Source: Saccoglossus kowalevskii (Eukaryota > Hemichordata > Enteropneusta > Harrimaniidae). Taken from it: a DNA stretch of 64,000 nt. Positions 1 to 11,108 of the stretch are shown piece after piece. Below the pieces are notes generated by a model. It was not told the DNA's origin and made no database searches. It worked only from the letters and a program-made list of their open reading frames with translations. Location: assembly GCF_000003605.2 (NCBI RefSeq), contig NW_003138345.1, forward strand, positions 52,378-116,377, in the 5' to 3' direction. Position numbers and translations under genes: made by a program. Each line of letters starts with the position of its first letter. Within the stretch, counting starts at the first letter, position 1.

Positions 1-25
1 TGAACATTATTTTCTAACGTTCAAC

Positions 26-400
26 ATGCCTCCCAAAGCAAGCGGTAAAGCAGCAAAGAAAGGCGGTAAGGCTAAGGCCGCCGCTCGTGGTGGTGACAAG
101 AAGAAGAGAAGGAGGGGGAGGAAAGAATCCTACGGTATCTACATCTACAAGGTGTTGAAGCAAGTTCACCCAGACACCGGTGTCTCTTCCAAAGCCATGT
201 CCATCATGAACAGCTTCGTCAACGATATCTTCGAGCGTATCGCATCAGAAGCTTCCCGTTTGGCTCACTACAACAAGCGTAGAACCATCACCAGCAGAGA
301 GATCCAGACCGCCGTCCGTCTTTTGTTGCCTGGTGAGCTTGCTAAGCACGCCGTCAGTGAAGGCACCAAAGCCGTCACGAAGTACACCAGCTCCAAGTAA
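26..400 (+). CDS. H2B: Histone H2B, replication-dependent
   Basis: Intronless 124-residue core histone that pairs with H2A in the nucleosome. The first ~33 residues are the Lys/Arg/Gly/Ala-rich tail, with a [13 protein letters not shown] stretch leading into the histone fold. The fold carries the near-invariant segments [41 protein letters not shown] and [19 protein letters not shown], and the protein ends in the usual [10 protein letters not shown]. Length matches the family (123-126 residues). The first ATG gives the canonical MPPK start. A histone stem-loop follows 30 bases after the stop, so this is the S-phase, non-polyadenylated class. Only 25 bases of 5' sequence are in the window, so the promoter and any partner histone genes lie to the left. 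Identity is certain; paralogue or variant is not. Confidence 0.98.
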   Translation: MPPKASGKAAKKGGKAKAAARGGDKKKRRRGRKESYGIYIYKVLKQVHPDTGVSSKAMSIMNSFVNDIFERIASEASRLAHYNKRRTITSREIQTAVRLLLPGELAKHAVSEGTKAVTKYTSSK

Positions 401-429
401 ATCGTATGCCTAGCGTACACAAACCAAAC

Positions 430-445
430 GGCCCTTTTCAGGGCC
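430..445 (+). promoter_or_regulatory. Histone 3' stem-loop
   Basis: GGCCCTTTTCAGGGCC forms a 6-bp stem with a TTTC loop, the consensus SLBP-binding hairpin that replaces the poly(A) tail in replication-dependent histone mRNAs. It starts 30 bases after the H2B stop and is flanked by AA/ACCA as expected. Confidence 0.97.
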
Positions 446-455
446 ACCACATCCT

Positions 456-467
456 CCAAAAAGAGAA
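456..467 (+). promoter_or_regulatory. Histone downstream element (U7 snRNA pairing site)
   Basis: The purine-rich CCAAAAAGAGAA lies about 11 bases after the stem-loop, the usual place and composition of the element that base-pairs with U7 snRNA for 3' cleavage. Cleavage would fall between the two, near the ACCACA. Confidence 0.85.
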
Positions 468-1950
468 CTACCGTAACGCTTTCTACTGTACTTTATTGAC
501 CCATGGAGCTAATTCTTATTTTAGCTCCATGAATTGATTGACCATTCTTTTCACAGTAAATATTACGAGTACATAGTTTATAGTAATTAATATAGTTCCA
601 TCCACAAGTCGCACACTGAATATATTAGTAATTAAATAGCGTAGCGTTACTACTCAGTAGAGCATTAGTGCATTCCTTCAGGGCTATAGTGAATGATTTG
701 AATTTTATTAAAATCGAGATATTCGTTGAGTCTCAGTATGTAAGCACGCCACCAACGGCGCCACCAAGTCATCCGGCGCTTTCAGAAGACCGTGACGAAT
801 TATAGAAGCGATCACGACAAAAGCAGAAGGGCTCAATTGCAGTATATGAAAATACTGGTACAGACTAAACACACTGCCAATAAAAGCATGTTTTACAAAT
901 AATAAAAAAGAAAATATTAAAAACAATACAATTCAACACAATATTGAAAACATCGTGAGGAAATTTGAAATTCAAAAGATAAAGTGAACACATGAAAACC
1001 GAATGTAAATTTGATCATACTTGGAGACACGAAATAGCTGAAAAGTATTACCATCTAAACTAAGATATCCAATAACTTGATCCAAAAATAATACACAAGG
1101 ACACTTTCAATACCACTTATTCGGACACTGGTCAGGCGTAGTTTTAGACTAGGTTCCAGGCAACTGTGTTTCATGGTCTTTCGACGAGAGTCTGGGGAAA
1201 CTTGTGTCTGTCAGTCATTTAGTGTTCCTGTTTAAAATGACCACAGAGGACAGTATTCTAAACAAAAACGGCAAGACATACGCGAAAAGAAGAGTGATTA
1301 AAATCGAATCTATGGAAGTTCATAATCATATCTGTGAGTGAAACTGCTCACTAATGATTACATGGAAAGATTACAAGTTGTTTTGAGGTGCAAATGCTCC
1401 TTCTGCACATGTACCTTATCGTGTGCAGATTTTCTATTTTCATCTCTCACTTTTATGATCTGTTAATATAATTATGTATACACATCATGGACATGGGCAT
1501 ATTACTAGTACTGTAACGTTACAATTTCCACAAATAATCCCTGAAGTTAACATGTTTTTACTCGAAAACTGTTAAATCATAGGTGATCTTTTATCAAATA
1601 TAAAAAGATTGTCTATTTGGCAACTTATTATTAAAACAAATTAGGATTTTGAAAAATATCGAAACCTTATTGATTTATCTTTTAATCATTCATGATATCG
1701 TTGACATTTTATTTCCACTTTTACTCTCTATGTTTTTGAAATCTGCGTTTACATTTACAAAATTTCTGGACCTTTTAAAAAAAAAAAAAATTGATAACAA
1801 AATGTGATCAAGAAAAAAAACAAAAACAAAAACTTTAGTTTATACCAGTAAACTAGTGACCCCATACTTGTAGTATAATGGGCGGTCTGGAAGTTCTGTG
1901 GGGGTATTCTTTTCTGATGTGACGATTTTCTCACATTTTACAACGAGCCC
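468..1950. other. Intergenic DNA between H2B and alcohol dehydrogenase
   Basis: AT-rich sequence with poly-A runs near 1770 and 1815. I see no second histone gene, no convincing exon and no recognisable transposon. One 34-codon ATG frame near 1238 was considered and rejected. Confidence 0.6.
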
Positions 1951-1959
1951 TATCTTCCA

Positions 1960-1965
1960 TATAAA
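1960..1965 (+). promoter_or_regulatory. Candidate TATA box of the alcohol dehydrogenase gene
   Basis: TATAAA in the context CCATATAAATACTG, about 415 bases before the first dehydrogenase ATG. A transcription start near 1990 would give a non-coding exon ending at the donor GACAG|GTAGTT (2109/2110). That would splice to the acceptor TTTACGACAG (2373) just before the ATG. This is inference from spacing and splice signals only. Confidence 0.45.
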
Positions 1966-2375
1966 TACTGTAGGTATAACAACAACTATTTGGTGACAGC
2001 TAATTTAGGTCACAGCGAGGTCAAAGTTGAGCCGAGTCTCATCTCAGATACAAGTTCCACGCTGGTAATCGAAGAACTGAAGTTGGGCATACCACTACGT
2101 ACTAGACAGGTAGTTACGTAATTTAAAATATAATCAATTTTACCAGTTTTGTATGACTAATTCGAGATGAAATTATGCAGAAATCAACAACGACGAAACA
2201 GTGGGAGGAAGAATCTAACTGAGACTCGAGCACTCCAATCGACCTCTGAAACACGCCCCCTTCGGAACGGCGTCAAGAAATAAACATATTATTGCTTATT
2301 TGCCTAAATTGTCTTTTTATATCAGAATGCCATATAACTTTCAAACTCGTGTTGATTTGATTATTTACGACAGAA

Positions 2376-5300
2376 ATGATGAAATGTGTCGAACTCGTTG
2401 GTGCTTTCCCAAAACAATTGGCGCACAGAACTGATCGGCCTAAACCTGATCTACCACCAGAGGGCGCTATTATCAAGGTGGGTATGACACGAGCGTATGA
2501 CAATCGTACTCGCTCATAATTGAAATTTAATCATTTTAGAAACATAACATTCATTAATTTATTTACATTGTATATTTACATATATAACTGCATATCATAT
2601 CAGAGATTTTCATGAAAATATGAATGTTTTTTATGGAAATTTATAAAATATTAATAAACATTTACTGGTAGACTCCCAAATCCAACGATTATTCTTTCAT
2701 TGTCTATAGAAGCCATTTAGGAATGCTAATTACCCATGAGTCTTTGCAGGGTTACTTCAATCCTCGGCAATTAACTGCCATTCATCCATTAACATGTAAT
2801 TAGTCAAGTTGTTTTCACTCGTCATTTGCAGTTTATAAAACATTTATATATTAAATATTGTATTAAAAAAATATTCATAAAATTCACCGTATTTACATAT
2901 ACAATTGCATATTGTTATACATTGTTATGTCAAAATGTTTTTATAATTTATATATGTATAGGTTTGGTACTGTGGAATGTGTCATACTGATGCCCATATG
3001 TGGGTGAGTCCTTGCGAAATACCAGTAATACTTGGTTAGTTTTATGAGGGTCAAAAATAAAACAATTTATTTTTGGTCAGTGCAGTTTTTTTCTGGATTC
3101 TTTCACTCTATATTAAAACCTTATAGCATGTGCGTTCTTGCTAAAAAATAATAGGCACCTAGGGCTGGCAGCACATTGGCAAACCATACCCCCTATTGCG
3201 GACGCAATGTAAATTTAGTATCCCCTAGAGCAGACATATTGAAGAAAAAAACACCCCCTCTTTCAGACACATATTGAGAACATCCTACCCCATATTGCAA
3301 GCATTCTCTGCCGTTTTTCACTGAATACAGTTCAATTTTTATTATGTGTGTTATCCTGTTTCTTTTCGTTTTGTTTCTTCGATTACAATAAGCCTTTTTC
3401 GTATGCTCGTGTTGGAAGTGGCGGGTAAGTCCCAGTGGGAAAGTTCAGGCGGACGTTTGCGGCCTAGTCGGGGCTATGGGTCCGCCAATTCGGGGCCTAG
3501 GGCGGTGTATGAGAGTGGTTGTTGTAAGAGCGGGCCTACAGTGGACGCAGCAACCCTGTGAGTTTATTTCTGAGGGCCTATTGCAGACATTAGCATTTTG
3601 AAGGGGGCCTATTTGCCTCCCGTGCGGGCCCGCTCTGAAAGGTGAAAAACACCCCGCTTTCCCGCTAAATTTGGAACGCACATAGGGTAGTAGCAGCATA
3701 TCGAGTGAACCCCCGGGATTTGAACATCTCTGAACAAAAACAAATCTGTTTTTCAACCTAATGTAGGGTGTATTTAAAGGGGAAGCTGTTAATCCCAGGG
3801 ATTGCACCGGGGAATCACGGGATACCATTGTTATATTGTTTACACTTCCATTTGTTTTACATTGTAATCTTAAGTAAAGTTGATGGGAGATTAGGTTAGG
3901 CTTAACGGAAGGCTGCAGATGCAGACTGAAGACAATATCGAAAACATGATTTAAAAAATATCAGAAGACTAAAGACATACATGATTATTTTTCCAAATGA
4001 ACATTATCTACATTTTGGTTAGTTTGCCTAATCATTGTGCAAATTTTACAGACACTCATAATAAAGTGTTACAACTCCCACATAACAGACCGATTAATGT
4101 TTGTAAAAAGTTATTAATACTAAAATTAATGGATAATCTGACACCACATTTCACAGCCAAAGCCCCTTTAGTCTTCAGGACCACATGCCTCTATTTTAGC
4201 CTTAACATTGTAAACCTACTTTTTAGCATTCAGGATGTAAACCTCCACTTTAGCCTTCTGGACTATAAGCCTTCATTTAGCCTTCACAATTGTAAGCCTT
4301 TATTTTAGTCTTCAAGACTGTAAACCTTCATTTTAGCTTGACTATAAGCCTCCATTTTAGCCTTCACAACTGTAAGCTTTTATTTTAGTCTTCAAGACTG
4401 TAATCTCCATTGTAGCTTTGAAGACTATATGGCTTCACAATTCCTAGAGGTCGTGACTTAACATGTGTTATTTGTTCAACCAGGCCATGAAGTCTGTGGA
4501 GAGATAGAATCAATTGGAGATGATGGGGCCAATCCAGATGGTTTGCGTAAAGGTGATAAAGTGATCGTTTATCCCTGGATTGCGTGCGGCAAATGTAAAG
4601 CCTGCGATAAAGGAAATGCTGAATATTGTGAACTGAAGCCAGAAGAGCAGATTGAGATTGGTATCACTCTGGATGGAGGGTAGGTAGCATTTGATAATTA
4701 ATACCTCGTTATGCATAAAGCACAATTATCTAATTAATGACTGTTTAAACATTAATCACAGTAATATTTATTTCTGCAAGCCTATACTCAGCTGAAAAAC
4801 CTGTTTTCCCAATTTTTGTGCCAATATAATAACCCCCCCCCCCAATGATTGTTTATGATCAGCATGTGTGTCCATTCAAACAAGACTGAGCCACTCACTT
4901 CTGTTTTCTGCTTAAATATTTCAAAAAAAAAGCAAATCAGCCACAAAAAAAACAAGAAAATAATTTATGTACGTATGAGAAAATTTGTTTTTGTTATAGA
5001 CTAAGTGTATAATTTCAAAATACATACACATCAGTTTGATAAATATTTGATCTAAGTAGAGGTTCAGTTTCGGTTTTGATTCTCATATTCAGGCTGTTAT
5101 TTATAGTACAAGTCATTTTCCTACATCAATGAGTGGATGAATACAAATTTGATAGTCGTTTGGTCAGATATTTAGTTCAGAGTCACTACCTTCAACAGAC
5201 TGATGTACACTGTCCACATTCACCAAGCACATCAACAAATATAAATGTGGTTGCCTGATCATTGGTAGTGTAAACCTAGGGAATATCAACCAATAACAGT

Positions 5301-8300
5301 GAAGTCTCTGCATGAATCCCTAGCATGTCTTCACAGATAAACATTCATAATTATTGTGATCCAGATTTAAGACTTGTTTCCTCGTATAGATATGCAGAGT
5401 ATGTGGCAGTCCGTAATTTGATGTATTTGGTGCCGGTACCGGATGCTATACCAATGGAAATTGCTGGTACACTGGCTTGTGGCATGTTGACGGCATACCA
5501 TACAATACAGGTAGCTAGTAAAGAAATTGAAGACATACTACAATCCAAAGGTAGGTACATGGGAGGGGGTATTGTTATTTTCAGCTAGAAGGTTATGTTT
5601 GTATCCGAAATAGAGTGTGATGTGTTGAAGCTATGATTGGTTAACTTTTTAACACCTTTGTCATCATTTGTCCAATCACTGGTATTATAATGGTTGGTGG
5701 GTTCCAAATCCTACCTGGGGGTTGAACCCTGAAAAGGGGTTGACTTGTGAATGTGTCACTGACTCAACAGGGAAGCTGATGACAAGATTCTGTCAGTATA
5801 AAGGTCTTTGGGGAATCTTAGGTAATGCTTGAGTTCAACCGGGCCTGGTTGATGCCAAGATAGCGCGATAAATTACCATAATGTCATTTTAATTTTGTCT
5901 CGCACAACCGTGTTATGTATAATTTGTGTGACAAAATGCAATGTATGTGACAGTGGCGTTTGCAATAAAACTAAAAAATATTGAAAAAAGATCATTTGCT
6001 TCACCAAATTTTGATCATAACTGATAGTTGGAAACAAACCTGCAATTGTACTGATTTTTATGGAATTCTCACTTAATTTAAATTTTCATTTTGCATTACT
6101 TGTTACTGTAATGGATGTTTCTGTCATGTTTTTTTATTAGATAATTGTGGTATTTTAATCATTGGTGCCGGTGGACTAGGACTGTCAGCAGTGAAGCTAG
6201 CAAAGTATTTAATATTGTCTAAATATAAAAATGTTCAAGTGATGTGCTCGGATATCAATGTAAGTTGTAAAATAAAACTCTTCATTTTTGGATTAGTTTA
6301 AATTTGACTAGTATCATTAGAAGCTCATCATTTTCCATCTAGCAAACACTGTTTTACTGAAGAACACTTCTTACTGTATTTGCTCTATTAGTTGCACATG
6401 CACTTATGTTAATTACAGAAGTGTTTCTATAGTTACAATGGGTAACATTTTGATGATGAATAAATAATATTTTTAACAGATTATATTCTCAGGGACCACA
6501 GACTACATATTAAGGTTGTTGCTGTGAATGACTTTTACACACCATGTCACTCTTCACCTAAGTGGTTTTCCATTTGAGGTTTGGAAGGCGTAGCTGACAA
6601 AATATATTCACAGTTTTTTTTTGAATTCTTTCATTATGTGAATTTTCATTTTATTCTCCTCATCCTCAACACTGTTTTTTTCTCAAAATAATTCTGTAGG
6701 CCACCCCAATTTTTAAAATGGGGAACCCCTTACTGGGGTGTATTGTGGCTTGCATGCATCTCCTGTCGATACACTTCTTCTAATAGAGCAAATATGGTAC
6801 ACAATTCATTTTCTCAAATCTTAAAATATCAAATATACAGTCATACATTTTGTTTGGAAATAAAAGCATTAAGTCTAAATTCAAGTCAATTATCTATTCT
6901 ATTTCTTTTCACCAAAAATGTTTTCTTTAATTTTTTTTAACTCCAATGTTAATTATTTCAGTGAAAAAATCAGATTTTGTTAGAAACTACTTTGATGCAG
7001 CCGTTAACATTTAACCCTTAGCTTGCCACCTCCATGTAATTTCACATTAATCTGACCAGATAAAGATTAATGTTAAATCTTATGTATAAACCGGCTAATA
7101 CCCTAAATCATTGAGTTATCGTGTATTTGTAATTAACAGAAAAATAAACTGGCTCTAGCGATGGACGCTGGATGTGATGATGTCATCCATTGGTCTCAAG
7201 ATGAGAATGCAGATGAGTGGGTACGCAAGACCAAAGCGGCTTTTGTTGGTGGTGGTCCATTTATTGTTATAGATTTCACTGGTAGTAAAGATACGTTTGA
7301 TGTTGCGTACAAGTCACTCAGAAAGGTAAATATGGCACCACGATAACTGTTATTGACCGATCGTCCTCCATTTGTACCAGGAATTGTAATATAAAGAAAT
7401 AAAAGTGATTCAATTTTGAGTAGTATTACTATGAAGCCAAAAGAAGTCTTCTTAAATGCAATTTTTTTTATTCATTTTCTGTATTTCAACTAATGATTCG
7501 TCAGGAAAACCACAACAGCGCCCTCTATAGTTTGATCCCTGTTATACACATTTCCTTTTACACATGTAACAATTCTCTTGATTGCCATATATAACATACT
7601 GCTTGTACACTTACTAGAACAATGAAACAGCTACATAATTAGTTTTTAGACAGTCTCATATTTAAAACTTTCAACTATGTTTGAATACATCTACAACTTT
7701 TGGTTAGATGCCTTCAATAGATGTCAGTGTTAGATACTTGGTTAGATGCAATGTGTCTTTATTGACAGTATTCATAACACATGGTCATACTATTCGTCTT
7801 CCATAGCACGGTACCATCCTATGCATTGGATTACATGGTGGTGTTGTGGACTTGCCATTGGAGTCAATTATTTTAAATAGCATCACTGTGAAAGGAGTCT
7901 ATGTAGGAACACTCTCCCAACTCAGAGAACTGACCAAAATAGTTGCTGATGGCAAGGTAATCTTATAGAAATGTTTTTGTTATTTGTTAATCAGGACATT
8001 TGCTCATTCAGATTTGGAGAGTATGTTAATAATTTTATAAATTGTGCATGCATTGTTGTGAGATGGCCATGAAACAATTTTCTGAAAAAATAGGAGGTAT
8101 CGCTGTTTCTGGATGATATTGTTTTCAGTACGAGTTGTACAACCTATGCATATATGTGAGCTATCCTATATCATTATTAACCTTAAAAGTGTATTGTCAG
8201 AAAAAGTTATTCTTGAAAGCTTTGAGATGTCAAGTATTGGTATTATGTCAACATATACATACAACAGCCATGGTATTTGCAAGATATTTACATCAGAAGT

Positions 8301-9672
8301 TTCATGTCAATAAACATAATTACTAAGGGATGATGTCAAAAAATCGATGTCGGATAAAAAACTTATTTGCTTTAGTTTGGGGGGGGGGGGGGTTGACCTC
8401 AAAAAAATTCCATCCTACAAAAACGATTTTATTTTTCAAAAAAATCTTGGAGTATTTATAGTTCGTTTTTTATTTTCTATCCATTCATGAACAAGAATAA
8501 CCGAAAATGAAAAAAACAAACATCCAAGACGAGAAAATGGCTTGGTCTGAGTGTAAATTTGTGCATCAAATGAGGTCAATTTCAGGGATATTCCATACTA
8601 CTGTCCAATTATCAATTTGTATTTAATGGTGAATGTAGTCTGACACCATAATCAATATTTATCAATTAAGTTTCAGTGGAGGGTGGGGGGTTTGGAAAAA
8701 AACTAAAGGAATTAAGTTTTTTATCCGACATCGATCTTTTGACGTCGTCCCTAAGCATTCTGTGGATTTGGTCAGGATTAAGTTTTCAGCATCTTAGGGT
8801 GTCACTGAATTGCAAACAGGATTCTCTATTTGACGACCATACATGTATTTGATGTGAAGCATTTTCTATTAAGATCAGTCTGAAATGCACACCAGACTCT
8901 TGTAGTGTTTCTTGTACAGACATTACAGTACAGTCACTCCCTCCCTTTTGAATTTATAAGACGCCTATTTTATTTGTGTTACCACTGTGTCCAAGCAAAC
9001 TTCAATAATAGAACATTACATAAATGCTAGGTTATGTTGAGTTAGCACGCATCCAAAGTAGAATTTGAACATCAATGCATGACAAGATTTATTGTTGTGA
9101 AGACAAAAAATAACTTAGTTGGGAAACGACAAGTACGTCAGTTTTCAATCATGCAGTATAACTTGAGAACGCTGTAAATTTCATATTTGATTGTTGGCCA
9201 AGCTCAACCAAATTTTTCCTAGAACTTCTTTGTTTTCAAAATCTTTCCATTGCCTTTAATCCTTATCCTACCAGCCCCATGTACTTTAACATTGACTTGA
9301 TAAAAGGGTTAAATCTATGAGCTATGTATGTATAAGCTTTTCACTGTTATTAATCTCAAGAGACTTTCTTTGTTTTTCACGATGCATTGCTGTATTAGTC
9401 CTCTCCATTTCAGTATACATATGCAGCTTTAAAATTTTATTAAGCTTTAAACTTTTCTTGTTTGCTTTTCAAGAATTCTCCATTGCCGTATACAATGTTT
9501 ACATTTGTTGCAGCTTTCCACTGTTAGTAACCTCAAAATTGTCTATGTTTTTTTCAAGATCCCTCCATTGCCGTACACACTACATAAACTTGAAGAAGCC
9601 CCAGATCTCATCTGTAAACTGAAAACCAATCAGATTACAACAGGAAGGGCTATCTTGTCACTGAAGCAATAG
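2376..9672 (+). CDS. Zinc-dependent alcohol dehydrogenase (MDR superfamily), multi-exon, one exon not found
   Basis: Oxidises alcohols with NAD(P)+; probably cytosolic. Exons: 2376-2477, 2962-3003, [one short exon not found], 4484-4679, 5390-5550, 6141-6259, 7140-7325, 7807-7956, 9559-9672 (stop TAG). All have GT-AG borders and matching phases. Catalytic zinc ligands are visible: Cys in CGMCHTDAHMW, His in GHEVCG, and Cys in TLACGMLTAY. The structural zinc loop CGKCKACDKGNAEYC has all four cysteines. The Rossmann motif IIGAGGLG marks the cofactor fold, and the C-terminal part ends AILSLKQ. The gap between exon 2 (phase 0) and 4484 (phase 1) should hold roughly 20-25 residues. The full protein would then be near 380 residues, normal for the family. 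Start: two adjacent ATGs just after an acceptor. Class and substrate cannot be assigned. Confidence 0.9.
3188..3325. repeat. Minisatellite, ~33-bp unit, diverged
   Basis: Four units each begin CCCC (near 3189, 3222, 3253, 3288) and continue as variants of CCCCTATTGCAGACATATTG plus an A-rich tail. Related but more diverged GC-rich pieces (GGGCCTATTGCAGACATTAG) recur at about 3530-3640. It sits in the intron after dehydrogenase exon 2, where an exon is missing. Confidence 0.6.
3400..3830. other. GC-rich unclassified intronic segment
   Basis: Markedly more GC-rich than its surroundings, with repeated GGGCCTA and CCCGC strings. Frames on both strands are open for 70-127 codons but resemble no protein I know. 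The composition makes long open frames likely by chance. It may be a decayed repeat or transposon piece. Confidence 0.4.
4167..4437. repeat. Minisatellite, ~27-bp unit, about 10 copies
   Basis: Tandem variants of TTTTAGCCTTCAAGACTGTA followed by RRCCTYCA run without interruption from TTTAGTCTTCAGG to the ATGGCTTCA just before the next dehydrogenase acceptor. Units differ by several substitutions, so the array is old. It ends about 45 bases before the exon at 4484. Confidence 0.9.
5671..5981 (+). mobile_element. tRNA-derived SINE, diverged copy 1
   Basis: Shares head, body and tail with the copy at 32341. The head reads TCCAATCACTGGTATTATAA, a decayed box A region, followed by TTCCAAATCCTACCTGGG, a decayed box B. 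The body contains GGGCCTGGTTGATGCCAAGA and TAGCGCGATAAATTACCA, and the end is a TGCAATAAAACTAAAAAATA A-rich tail. About 310 bp, shorter than copy 2 because of internal deletion in the tRNA part. It lies in the dehydrogenase intron 5551-6140. Confidence 0.8.
6374..6797. mobile_element. MITE family B (TA target, Tc1/mariner-like)
   Basis: The left end CTGTATTTGCTCTATTAG and the reverse complement of the right end, CCATATTTGCTCTATTAG, match at 16 of 18 positions, and both outer borders are TA. About 424 bp with no coding capacity, so it is a non-autonomous element. It sits in the dehydrogenase intron 6260-7139. Confidence 0.75.
8324..8754. mobile_element. MITE with long (~55 bp) terminal inverted repeats
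   Basis: The left arm begins TAAGGGATGATGTCAAAAAA and continues TCGATGTCGGATAAAAAACT. The right arm is its near-perfect inverse, ending GACGTCGTCCCTAA. Similarity runs about 55 bp into each end, through CTTTAGTTT. The interior has a G-run near 8380 and no reading frame. It lies in the last dehydrogenase intron (7957-9558). Confidence 0.85.
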
Positions 9673-11108
9673 AGGTAGTTATGCTGGCATATGTAGTGTA
9701 GCAGTGAAAAGGATTGACATCTACACCTAGAAATGTAGTTTTGAAACATTCACATTTTCTGAGACAACATATTAGAAAATGTTAATATGATATAAAATCA
9801 ATGCTGAACAATTTTAGCAATCCGGGTACTGCATCTGTTCTATTTGTGAGTGAGTGCGCCCTCTATATTCTGTTGGCAGTTATTTTTTCTCTGAATAACC
9901 ACAATATGCTATGAGGATGAGGTATTTTTCCTTTGGGGTAATTTTAATACATAAAATATTTTGCAGGAAGCGTTTTATACAAAACACAGAACATGAATAG
10001 ATTACTGGACACATTGGCGGCAACAAAAATCCCCCCCTCAATATTTTGTCCATATGGACAGTAGAACGGCACTGTAGCTTTCAATATGTTCCAACAGGGT
10101 GATACAGAATAAATATGCTAATGATATGCAAATAAGTAACTCAATATGCACAACAATGTAATTACATTGTGGGCCAGCCATTTTTATGGAATCTAATTTG
10201 TGCATAATCAAACGCATTTTACAACAGTGTTGATACGTTTCAATTATTTATTAAACATCTCAAATAAAAATTCATTAAAAGTTTATACAGAATGGGATGG
10301 AATAATTATCACACCTATGGGATATAAAATAACTCTCTTTCCAATGTATAAAGGTTAATCAATTTACAAATTCAATCTATTATACAGTGCTGGTATTTAC
10401 AATTTTCAAGAAATCCACCCTGAAATGAATGGAATAGTCCACAAAGACAAAGCAATAGACAGTACCATAATAATTAAAAAGGGAATGCACATTTGATGCA
10501 ATCGTTTAACAACTGTAAATGCCATGAACAGATAATTCTTTGCTTTAAAAACAAAGATGACAAATAAATTTGGCATTTTGTAAATTACTTGAATTACAAG
10601 TAGGTGAGTCAGTGGACGGAGAAAGCACTTTTCAAGTTAGTATTACACACTATTGGACGGATTTGATAGGAAACATAAACTGAATTGAACTAATTTCTAA
10701 TGACTCCAGAGTTGAATCAAATAAATTGGCAAAACCAGGAAATGTTTGTACAAAAAAAAAAAATTCTCATTTCTGAGATGAGAAATGTTTTTGATCAGTT
10801 ATTTGTAACACCTTACCCAGTCACAAAGTAATTTAATAAAAAAAAACGCTGAATCACCACAACAACGCATGAATAAATAACACCATAGTACAATTAAAAG
10901 AATTTGGCACACCACCTGTTGTAAAATATATATAATGTCATGGTGAGGATGCATCCAAAGCACAGCACACAGTATCTGTGAATATTTAAGGCACACTTGA
11001 TTTAATGTAATATTGACACGCTACAACAAAGCTATTTGGCATCAATTAAACAATTATGGAATGTGTAAACTTTTTTGGCAACTAATTTTGACTGACGAGG
11101 ACACCCAC
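9673..11108. other. Convergent 3' ends of the dehydrogenase and dynein genes
   Basis: The dehydrogenase stop (9672, plus) and the dynein stop (11109, minus) face each other across 1.4 kb. AATAAA for the plus-strand gene is at 10108-10113. For the minus-strand gene there is AATAAA at 10247-10252 (TTTATT on the plus strand), with a closer ATTAAA at 11001-11006. No gene or repeat is evident between them. Which poly(A) signals are used cannot be told from sequence. Confidence 0.6.

Noticed and set aside
268-459. Antisense frame overlapping H2B
   Set aside because: A shadow of the histone coding sequence.
1238-1342. A 34-codon ATG frame (MTTEDSILNKNGK...) after H2B
   Set aside because: No homology recognised, and the dehydrogenase N-terminus was found at 2376 with proper splice signals.
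3346-3828. Open frames on both strands in the GC-rich block
   Set aside because: No domain or splice context; GC-rich DNA has few stop codons.
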